Assembly: GCA_002748665.1 (NCBI GenBank)
Contig: PDTB01000017.1
Span: forward strand, 47,011-111,010
Reading direction: 5' to 3'
DNA length: 64,000 bases
Origin: Dethiosulfovibrio peptidovorans
GTDB taxonomy: Bacteria; Synergistota; Synergistia; Synergistales; Dethiosulfovibrionaceae
In this document: in pieces, positions 43,083-49,460 of the stretch
How the letters are laid out: each line of letters begins with the position of its first letter
Position numbering within the stretch: position 1 is the first letter of the stretch
The notes under the pieces: model-generated
Seen by the model: the letters and a program-made list of their open reading frames with translations, nothing else
Told to the model about the DNA's origin: nothing
The model's database searches: none
Program-made: the position numbers and the translations under genes

Positions 43083-44333
43083 TCACTCTCTCCAGTCACT
43101 CATATAGGCGGTCTGGGCCTCGGTCATCTCATCCAGTGAGATATCCAGAGACTCCAGTTTAGTCGTCACAACGAACCGATCCACATCGGCTGGCACCGGG
43201 TACAGTTTAGGCTCCATCTCCCCGTAGTGTCTGTAGACGTAGAGCGCCGAGAGAAGTTGAAGGGCAAAGCTCAGATCCATAATCTCGATGGGGTGACCAT
43301 CGCCTGCGGCCAGATTCACCAATCTCCCCTCGCCCAGGAGGTAGAGTCGTCGGCCATCGGGCATACGATAACAGGTCACGTTGGGACGAACCTCGAAACA
43401 CTCCTGAGCAGCCTCGGCAAGATCTGTCTTCGATATCTCCACGTCAAAATGACCGGCGTTACCCAGAAGAGCACCGTCCTTCATGAGTTTTACGTGACGG
43501 GCCGAGATAACATCTACGTTTCCCGTCAGGGTCAGGAAAATATCTCCCAGCGGAGCTGCCTGATCCATAGTCATCACGTTATGACCATCCATCAAGGCCT
43601 CAAAAGCCTTGTGAGGATCGATCTCCGTCACGATCACTCGGGCACCAAGGGCCTGAGCTCTCATCGCTACCCCTCGGCCACACCAGCCGTACCCTGCTAC
43701 CACCACAGTCTTTCCGGCGATGAGGTTGTTAGTGGTTCGCATCACACCGTCCCATACCGACTGGCCCGTTCCGTACCGATTATCAAAGAGATATTTGCTA
43801 TCTGCGTCGTTGACCGAGATCATCGGGAATGGAAGAACCCCCTGGCGTTCCATGGCCTTGAGGCGTTTCACTCCCGAGGTCGTCTCCTCAGAGCCGCCGC
43901 GTACGGTACCGATCAAATCTTTTCTCTCGTTCAAAAGAGTTGCGATCAAGTCAGCTCCATCGTCGACAATCACCTCGGGGTCACAGCTGAGTACGTCCCG
44001 GAGGTAGCCCAGATATGCCTCTGGAGCCATACCCCGATGGCTGAAAACATGGATACCCTCCGTGACCAAGGCAGCACAGACATCGTCCTGGGTAGATAAA
44101 GGATTGCTTCCGGCAGCGTACACCCGCGCTCCCAGACGGTGAAAAGTGCGGAGAAGACAGGCTGTCTTCGCCTCAAGATGAAGACAGGCAGCCAGACGAA
44201 CCCCTGCCAAAGGCTGCTCGTCTCGGTATCTTTCCTCAAGAGACGACAGGACCGGCATGTACTGCCAAGCCCAACGAAGTTTTTCCTGTCCCTTAGGGGC
44301 TAGCTTCATATCCGCGATAAAAAAGTCCTTCAT
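43083..44333 (-). CDS. ahcY: S-adenosylhomocysteine hydrolase family protein
   Basis: 416 residues. An NAD-dependent SAHH fold: the N-terminal substrate region has LHLEAKTACLLRTF and GSNPLSTQDDVCAAL, the NAD loop is VVAGYGWCGRGVAMRA, and GNAGHFDVEI and ALQLLSALYV follow. It is the short form found in archaea and Thermotoga, with LEAKTA in place of the classical MTIQTA. It removes inhibitory SAH. Because a deaminase gene lies immediately downstream, hydrolysis of S-inosylhomocysteine, as in some methanogens, is a possible alternative. AAGGAGG precedes ATG. Confidence 0.92.
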   Translation of the reverse strand: MKDFFIADMKLAPKGQEKLRWAWQYMPVLSSLEERYRDEQPLAGVRLAACLHLEAKTACLLRTFHRLGARVYAAGSNPLSTQDDVCAALVTEGIHVFSHRGMAPEAYLGYLRDVLSCDPEVIVDDGADLIATLLNERKDLIGTVRGGSEETTSGVKRLKAMERQGVLPFPMISVNDADSKYLFDNRYGTGQSVWDGVMRTTNNLIAGKTVVVAGYGWCGRGVAMRAQALGARVIVTEIDPHKAFEALMDGHNVMTMDQAAPLGDIFLTLTGNVDVISARHVKLMKDGALLGNAGHFDVEISKTDLAEAAQECFEVRPNVTCYRMPDGRRLYLLGEGRLVNLAAGDGHPIEIMDLSFALQLLSALYVYRHYGEMEPKLYPVPADVDRFVVTTKLESLDISLDEMTEAQTAYMSDWRE

Positions 44334-44356
44334 CGTATACTTCCTCCTTCAGGCAA

Positions 44357-45355
44357 CTACACATTGCCCGTAATGCAAGTGGCAATTGAGTCTTCATAGG
44401 GTGGGCGCAAGACACCCGCTTCGGTCACTATAGCGGTTATGTTCCCCGCTGGTGTCACATCAAAACCGGGATTCCACACCGAAACCGACGAAGGGAGCAT
44501 GGAGTGCCCCCATGGACGGCGTATCTCCTCCCCTGACCGTTCCTCGATCGGGATAGTCTCTCCCGAGGGTAAAGACAAATCCATGGTACTCAGAGGAGCC
44601 GCTACGTAAAAAGGCACTTCGTGGGCTTTGGCGACCAGGGAAAGAGAGTAGGTCCCGATCTTGTTGGCTGTATCGCCGTTGGCAGCGATACGGTCGGCTC
44701 CGACGATCACGGCGTGAATCTCCCGGGTCCTCATGAGCCAGGCCGCCATCCCATCGGTTATCACCGTCACATCGAACCCATCCTCCATCAACTCCCACGC
44801 AGTCAGCCCCCCCTGAAACCTGGGTCTGGTCTCGTCGGCATAGATCGTGATATTCTTTCCCGCCTCGGCACAGGATCGGAGAACACCCAAGGCTGTGCCC
44901 CAGCCAGCGGTGGCGATGGCTCCGGCGTTACAATGAGTGATCACGGTTGCTCCATCGGAAATCAGGGACTCGCCATGCGCGCCGATGGAGCGATTGACAC
45001 GTCTATCCTCCTCATGGATTGCCACAGCTTCCTGAAGCATTCGATCAGATGAGACGCCCGAACGGACTAATGCGTCCATACGATCCAATACCCATCGGAG
45101 GTTCACCGCCGTCGGTCGGGTCGCCATAAGACGATCCCGTGCACGGAAGAGATCCTCTCCCGCCATAGCAGCAAGGGCCATCCCATAGGCAGCGGCAACG
45201 CCGATGGCAGGGGCTCCTCGAACCGCCATGGACCGAATCGCCTCGGCCACATCCTGGCAGGAACGACAGAGGATCCGGGACACATTCCAAGGGAGCCGGC
45301 GCTGATCGAGAATGGACAGCTCACCGGAACACCATATCATCGTCTCAGGAACCAT
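44357..45355 (-). CDS. mtnA: S-methyl-5-thioribose-1-phosphate isomerase
   Basis: 332 residues, eIF2B-like fold. Converts methylthioribose 1-phosphate to methylthioribulose 1-phosphate in methionine salvage, or related deoxyribose-type substrates. Motifs are the N-terminal AVRGAPAIGVAAAYG, THCNAGAIATAGWGTALGV with the catalytic Cys, GADRIAANGDTANKIGTY with the catalytic Asp, and YVAAPLSTMD. ATG 45355 has GGGAGGG upstream and overlaps xseA by 11 bases. No other mtn gene is in the window. Confidence 0.94.
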   Translation of the reverse strand: MVPETMIWCSGELSILDQRRLPWNVSRILCRSCQDVAEAIRSMAVRGAPAIGVAAAYGMALAAMAGEDLFRARDRLMATRPTAVNLRWVLDRMDALVRSGVSSDRMLQEAVAIHEEDRRVNRSIGAHGESLISDGATVITHCNAGAIATAGWGTALGVLRSCAEAGKNITIYADETRPRFQGGLTAWELMEDGFDVTVITDGMAAWLMRTREIHAVIVGADRIAANGDTANKIGTYSLSLVAKAHEVPFYVAAPLSTMDLSLPSGETIPIEERSGEEIRRPWGHSMLPSSVSVWNPGFDVTPAGNITAIVTEAGVLRPPYEDSIATCITGNV

Positions 45356-46574
45356 AGGCCCTCCCCTCTCTTGGCTCAACGGTATCCACAACACACAGAG
45401 CCGTTCCGTCGGAGAAGCCCAGAGACAGACGAGCTCCGGGCTCAAGGTCGGCGGTTCTGATCACGGGCTTCCCCTCGTTGTCCTGACAGGCGACATAGCC
45501 CCGTCCCAGAACGGCCAAGGGAGACAGCCCGTCCAGAACGGCGGAGAAGCGGCTCAGCTCCGATGCAGCCAACTCCACAGTCCGACGAGCGCCAGAGAGA
45601 AGCAGCTGGGCCATATGGTCGACCTTTTGACGGTCAGTGTCAATTCGTCTCTCCACGATTTGAGGCATAGCAGAAGCCGTTCGAGCCAGCCGTTGGGCCG
45701 CCATCGTCACATCTTCCTCCAGGACTCGTTTGAGACGAGCAGCTTTCTGATCCAGCAAGAACGTGACGGCAAGTCGATCAGGACTGATGAGTTCCGCCGC
45801 CTCCGATGGAGTGGCAGCTCGACGATCGGCGACCATGTCCGACAAGGTCTCGTCGATCTCATGGCCGACACCGACCACCACGGGTACAGGACAACGCGCA
45901 ATAGCCCGAATCACATCTTCCTGATCGAAAGGGTTCAGGTCGCCTCGACTGCCTCCCCCTCGAACCAGGAGCACTCCGTCGACATCAGATATCAGGACCT
46001 GTTCCAAAGCCCGAACGATCTCGTCGGGCGCCTCGGCCCCTTGAACCAGAGCGGGGATAAGCACCAGTTCAACCCAGGGGCAGCGGGAACTCATGACAGC
46101 AGCAACATCTCGAAGGGCAGCCCCAGTCATAGAGGTCACGCAGGCGATCTTCTCCGGAAAAGCAGGAAGGGCCCTCTTTCTTTTCGGGTCAAATAACCCA
46201 TCATCCATGAGCTTCTGCCTGAGCTCCTCCCTGGCTCGGGATGCTGCTCCCTGTCCCAGAGGGAAAAGGCGCCGAGCGTACAGTTGATAGATACCCCGCT
46301 GAGGGTATGTCGAAACCCGACCGCCGACAACCACATGATCGCCGGGACGAGGCCAGCGGATCACGTTTGAGGCATCCGAACGAAAGAGCACCCCGGCGAT
46401 TCTGCTCTCTCGACCAGCTAAGGTGAAATAACAGTGACCGCTGGTATGATGCTTCAACTCGACGATCTCGCCTTGAACAGCCACCTTGGACATCCCAAGA
46501 CAGGACTCAACGGCCTTTTTGATCCTCTTGGACAGACCGTCGACGTCCAGGATGCCTGACTCAGGTGTGCTCAT
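45345..46574 (-). CDS. xseA: Exodeoxyribonuclease VII large subunit
   Basis: 409 residues. The N-terminal OB-fold (VAVQGEIVELKHHTSGHCYFT) is followed by the catalytic domain with VTSMTGAALRDVA, VRGGGSRGDLNPFDQED and VVGVGHEIDETLSDMVAD, then a helical region and C-terminal LGRGYV. It degrades single-stranded DNA in both directions with XseB. No xseB is present next to it, although the two are often adjacent. Overlaps nusB by 14 bases. Confidence 0.95.
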   Translation of the reverse strand: MSTPESGILDVDGLSKRIKKAVESCLGMSKVAVQGEIVELKHHTSGHCYFTLAGRESRIAGVLFRSDASNVIRWPRPGDHVVVGGRVSTYPQRGIYQLYARRLFPLGQGAASRAREELRQKLMDDGLFDPKRKRALPAFPEKIACVTSMTGAALRDVAAVMSSRCPWVELVLIPALVQGAEAPDEIVRALEQVLISDVDGVLLVRGGGSRGDLNPFDQEDVIRAIARCPVPVVVGVGHEIDETLSDMVADRRAATPSEAAELISPDRLAVTFLLDQKAARLKRVLEEDVTMAAQRLARTASAMPQIVERRIDTDRQKVDHMAQLLLSGARRTVELAASELSRFSAVLDGLSPLAVLGRGYVACQDNEGKPVIRTADLEPGARLSLGFSDGTALCVVDTVEPREGRAYGS

Positions 46575-47001
46575 GAAAAACCTCAGGTAAAGTGCGGAGG
46601 ATCTTGCCCAGAACCCCGTTGACGAACCGTCCCGATTCGTCCGTCCCGAAAGACTTCGCCAGCTCGACCGCTTCGGATATCGCGACAGGGACGGGGACGG
46701 ATCGGGCTAAAATGGCCTCATAGAGGGCCATCCTGATGACCGATCGATCCACAGCCACCATTCGGTCACTTCTCCAGCCCACGACGTTTTGATTGATCAT
46801 GTTGTCGATCTCGCGCAGATGATTCATAACCCCGTGAACCAATGTCTCCACCGTCTCCCGAAGCCCTTGATCGTCCTCGTAAGGAAACAGATCCAGAGCC
46901 TGAGCCGGATCTGTTTTTTTCGTCATATCCAAAGCATAGAGAATTTGAAGAGCGAGCTCCCGAGCTCGACGTTTCTTGTGATGAATCCCCTTGGCCTTCA
47001 A
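46561..47001 (-). CDS. nusB: Transcription antitermination factor NusB
   Basis: 146-residue all-helical protein. It has RRARELALQILYALDM at the N-terminus and AVDRSVIRMALYE and AISEAVELAKSFGTDESGRFVNGVLGK-type signature segments in the second half. NusB binds boxA RNA with S10 (NusE) in rRNA antitermination. The start is TTG, overlapping the upstream stop (TTGA), with AAGGAG 9 bases before. The asp23-like to nusB neighbourhood is conserved in Firmicutes. Confidence 0.94.
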   Translation of the reverse strand: MKAKGIHHKKRRARELALQILYALDMTKKTDPAQALDLFPYEDDQGLRETVETLVHGVMNHLREIDNMINQNVVGWRSDRMVAVDRSVIRMALYEAILARSVPVPVAISEAVELAKSFGTDESGRFVNGVLGKILRTLPEVFHEHT

Positions 47002-47477
47002 TCGATCATCTCCTTGAACAAGTTGACGATTCGGTTATAGAAACCTCTCCCCGTCTCGGAGCGAACGGCGATACAGCCAACATACCCCAGAGATCCAAAC
47101 AACAGGCACCAGGAAACACCCGATAGGCCAAGACGCCACAGGGCCGCAATAGACGAACAGAGAACGCCCCAAAACCACGGAGATTCGAAAAAATCCCCGC
47201 TGGGTTCCGATTCCTCATCGGACGTTCGTTTCCAGGAAACAGAGCTCTCAAGGCCTAAAGACGCCAAAGACTCGACGAGATTTTGGGAGATCACATCCCT
47301 ATCGTAGGAGACAGACTCATCAACGAGCAGCGATATTAAAAACTGGTCCTGCGCATCCAGGTACTCCACGTCCCGGCAGGAAAGCCCCTCGAGAAGGCAC
47401 GTCTCGACAAAGGCCTTCAGTCCCAGGGTGGATACCCAGATTCGACCGTCCCGGTGCTCTCTCCATTTGACATACAC
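46998..47477 (-). CDS. Hypothetical membrane protein downstream of asp23-like gene
   Basis: 159 residues from GTG 47477, which has AGGAGG 12 bases upstream. An alternative TTG at 47534 would read through a hairpin. The N-terminal 75 residues look alpha/beta (RIWVSTLGLKAFVETCLLEG, then LISLLVDESVS). Two closely spaced hydrophobic segments follow at about 98-115 and 118-135, and then a short basic tail. I do not recognise the family. In Firmicutes a two-helix membrane protein, AmaP, anchors Asp23 and is encoded beside it; this protein could play a similar role, though its domain order is reversed. Confidence 0.6.
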   Translation of the reverse strand: MYVKWREHRDGRIWVSTLGLKAFVETCLLEGLSCRDVEYLDAQDQFLISLLVDESVSYDRDVISQNLVESLASLGLESSVSWKRTSDEESEPSGDFFESPWFWGVLCSSIAALWRLGLSGVSWCLLFGSLGYVGCIAVRSETGRGFYNRIVNLFKEMID

Positions 47478-47504
47478 CTGTAGCTTCCGCCTCCTATTGA
47501 CAAA

Positions 47505-47530
47505 GGGTCGGCTCGAATCCGAGCCGACCC
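47505..47530 (-). terminator. Intra-operon hairpin immediately after the asp23-like stop
   Basis: Perfect 11-bp GC-rich stem, GGGTCGGCTCG (47505-47515) with CGAGCCGACCC (47520-47530), and a 4-base loop. It starts directly at the stop codon of the asp23-like gene. The following TTTGTCAATAG is a poor U-tract, so it is more likely an attenuator or mRNA-stability element than a full terminator. Confidence 0.55.
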
Positions 47531-48061
47531 TCAATCGTCCTCGTGATCTCCAGGAAGGTGGCCATCCGGTCCCACTGTTTCAATGGTAAGATCGGCATCC
47601 AAGGCCTCGTCCCCAACGATTTGAGAAACCTCGGGCTCCGGTGTGGGATCGTTGAAATAAATCCCCTGAACGTAGATATTGACCCCCTTAACGGCGTATC
47701 CTGTCGTCCTCTCCAGGTCGTTCTTCACCTTTTCCTGCACATCCCATGCCAGATCAGGAATACGAAGACCGTAGCGAACCACAAGAAAAGCATCAACCGA
47801 GATCGAAGGATTCTCCCCTTCGTCGACGGCGACCTTCACCCCTTCGGTCACCTTGCGCCCCAGTCCCAACTTTGACCCAATACCCGATGTGGCAGGCTGA
47901 ATACCTGGAACTCGCCGCAGAGACTGACGAGCCAACTCCGTAATCACATCCTCCGATATATGAACATGACCCTGAGTGCCTGTGTTCTCCCGTTCTGGGT
48001 CGTCCACCGCCCGGTCAAGCCCCATACTCTGGGATTCAGCCGTTTGATTGAACTCGTCCAT
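47531..48061 (-). CDS. Asp23/Gls24-family envelope stress protein
   Basis: 176 residues. The core, from HVHISEDVITELARQSLRRV through IPDLAWDVQEKVKNDLERTT and VKGVNIYVQGIYF, matches the Asp23/Gls24 (YqhY/YloU) domain. An acidic N-terminal extension and a longer acidic C-terminal tail (ending DGHLPGDHEDD) flank it. Firmicute relatives are linked to envelope stress or to lipid metabolism regulation. Followed by a hairpin, a membrane protein and nusB, as in Firmicutes where yqhY precedes nusB. Confidence 0.85.
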   Translation of the reverse strand: MDEFNQTAESQSMGLDRAVDDPERENTGTQGHVHISEDVITELARQSLRRVPGIQPATSGIGSKLGLGRKVTEGVKVAVDEGENPSISVDAFLVVRYGLRIPDLAWDVQEKVKNDLERTTGYAVKGVNIYVQGIYFNDPTPEPEVSQIVGDEALDADLTIETVGPDGHLPGDHEDD

Positions 48062-48064
48062 GGA

Positions 48065-48487
48065 TTATTCCTCCTCCAGCTCCACCTCAGATGGCAGGAA
48101 TGAGCGTTTACACCCTGGACACTGGATCATCTCTCCGTCCTCAAATATCTCTGAACAGCAGTAAAACACGGTAGAACAGGCGGGACAGATAATGGAGCGA
48201 CAGGGAGCCTCCTCCATCTCTCCAGATCCTTCGTCCGTAGCATAAAGCTGCTGGCTCCAGATATCTTCCAAGGATTCAAGTTCCTCACCCAGATCCTCGC
48301 AGTAATCCGCAAGATCCTCCAGGTCCTCCGTTGCAATAACGAGGGAGTCGGCCTGTTCGTCCAGTTGATCCGCCAAGGCGTCCAAGGCATGAACGATAGC
48401 ACCGTAGAGAACCCGATCGTACTCATCTTCCGGTGGTCTCCCTTTGAGCAGCCCTTTGACATAGGCGATTCTCTCTCTGGCACTCAT
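48065..48487 (-). CDS. Acidic coiled-coil/zinc-ribbon protein (CD1247-like)
   Basis: 140 residues. The N-terminal half is helical and acidic, with a likely coiled coil (about 28-78: LDALADQLDEQADSLVIATE and following). The C-terminal part has CPAC (about 100-103), a CC pair, and CPGCKRSF, which together look like a zinc ribbon. Small proteins of this plan (CD1247 N-terminal domain family) sit near asp23/efp genes in anaerobes. No function is established. Lies 42 bases after efp and 3 before the asp23-like gene. Confidence 0.65.
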   Translation of the reverse strand: MSARERIAYVKGLLKGRPPEDEYDRVLYGAIVHALDALADQLDEQADSLVIATEDLEDLADYCEDLGEELESLEDIWSQQLYATDEGSGEMEEAPCRSIICPACSTVFYCCSEIFEDGEMIQCPGCKRSFLPSEVELEEE

Positions 48488-48529
48488 CGTTCCACCTCCA
48501 ATTTCGTTTGTAGTAACTATGAAGGAAAA

Positions 48530-49102
48530 TTACTTCTTAGCCCGTTCCAGATAGGCGCCGGTTCGAGTATCGACAACGATATCCTCGCCGTTCTCGACAA
48601 ACATCGGAACCGTCACTGTCAGACCTGTCTCAGTCGTGGCTGGCTTGCCACCACCGGAGGCCGTATCCCCCTTGAAGTTAGGCGATGTCTCAATGATCTT
48701 CAACACTACGCTGTTTGGCAGATCGATGCCCATGATACGCTCCCCGTACATCTGAAGGGTCACCTCCAGATTATCGGTGAGATAGCTCACTGTGCGGCTC
48801 AACATATCGCTGGACAGATAAATCTGATCATAGTTGACCATGTCCATAAAAACGTAGCTCTCACCGTCCTGATAGAGAAACTGAGCGGGACGCTCATCGA
48901 AAATGATACGATCAAATTTCTCGCCAGAGCGAAAAGCGTTTTCGATGATAGTGCCGGTATCAAGGTTTTTGAGCTTGGTCTTGATCACCGCACCCCCTCT
49001 GCCCATCTTGTGGTGCTGAAACTCAACGACCTCCCAAAGGCCGTCCTGCCATACTATTTTAATTCCTGGATAAAACTTGCTCGTATCCACTACCTGTGCC
49101 AT
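48530..49102 (-). CDS. efp: Elongation factor P
   Basis: Relieves ribosome stalling at polyproline. The 190-residue protein has the three-domain KOW/OB/OB length. The loop that reaches the peptidyl-transferase centre reads HHKMGRGGAV, so the tip residue is R35 rather than the lysine of E. coli (K34). The C-terminal signature SYLERAKK-like end (GAYLERAKK) and TGLTVTVPMFVENGE are typical. First gene of a 16-gene run down to rpsA, with its own promoter. Confidence 0.96.
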   Translation of the reverse strand: MAQVVDTSKFYPGIKIVWQDGLWEVVEFQHHKMGRGGAVIKTKLKNLDTGTIIENAFRSGEKFDRIIFDERPAQFLYQDGESYVFMDMVNYDQIYLSSDMLSRTVSYLTDNLEVTLQMYGERIMGIDLPNSVVLKIIETSPNFKGDTASGGGKPATTETGLTVTVPMFVENGEDIVVDTRTGAYLERAKK

Positions 49103-49141
49103 GGGTTACCTCCCTTGTAGATATTCAGTCGTAACCCGTTT

Positions 49142-49171
49142 ATCATACGGACCGCTGACGGTCTCTGTCAA
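49142..49171 (-). promoter_or_regulatory. Promoter of the efp-to-rpsA operon with palindromic spacer
   Basis: On the minus strand a perfect TTGACA (-35, 49166-49171) and TATGAT (-10, 49142-49147, 5/6) are 18 bases apart. The spacer contains the perfect inverted repeat GACCG-CTGA-CGGTC (49150-49163), a possible operator. The start site would be near 49135, about 33 bases before the efp ATG. The promoter lies between efp and the second MITE-like element. Confidence 0.75.
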
Positions 49172-49197
49172 TGCCCATGGGAAAAGATATCTTTTTA

Positions 49198-49459
49198 GGG
49201 TACCTCTAAAAAATAACATCCGAGTCTTCCAGTCTCTCATCCTCAGGTCGTTCCACCAGAGCCCTGTCTCGCCCAGACATAGTTTTGACCTGCCGGCTCC
49301 GTAGCGTCGCCTCGAAGAGCACATTCTATGCCCTCTCGGCTTGGGGCGACATCCGCCTCGCCCCAGTCGATACTTCACGACGGCAAGTCAAAAATACGAA
49401 CCTCGAATGGGTTCCGTCGAAATGACCTGAGGCAAGTTTCTCAGTTTTTAGAGGTTCCC
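49198..49459. mobile_element. MITE-like palindromic element, copy 2 (262 bp)
   Basis: Flanked by the direct repeat TTTA (49194-49197 and 49460-49463). Terminal inverted repeats of 15 bp match at 14 positions: GGGTACCTCTAAAAA (49198-49212) and the complement of 49445-49459. Internal arms CCTCAGGTC (49241-49249)/GACCTGAGG (49424-49432) and TTTTGACCTGCC (49283-49294)/GGCAAGTCAAAA (49382-49393) pair as in copy 1. No coding capacity. It occupies most of the 358-base gap between efp and pilQ. Better-preserved ends suggest it is younger than copy 1, or that its ends are under selection. Confidence 0.87.
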
Positions 49460-49460
49460 T

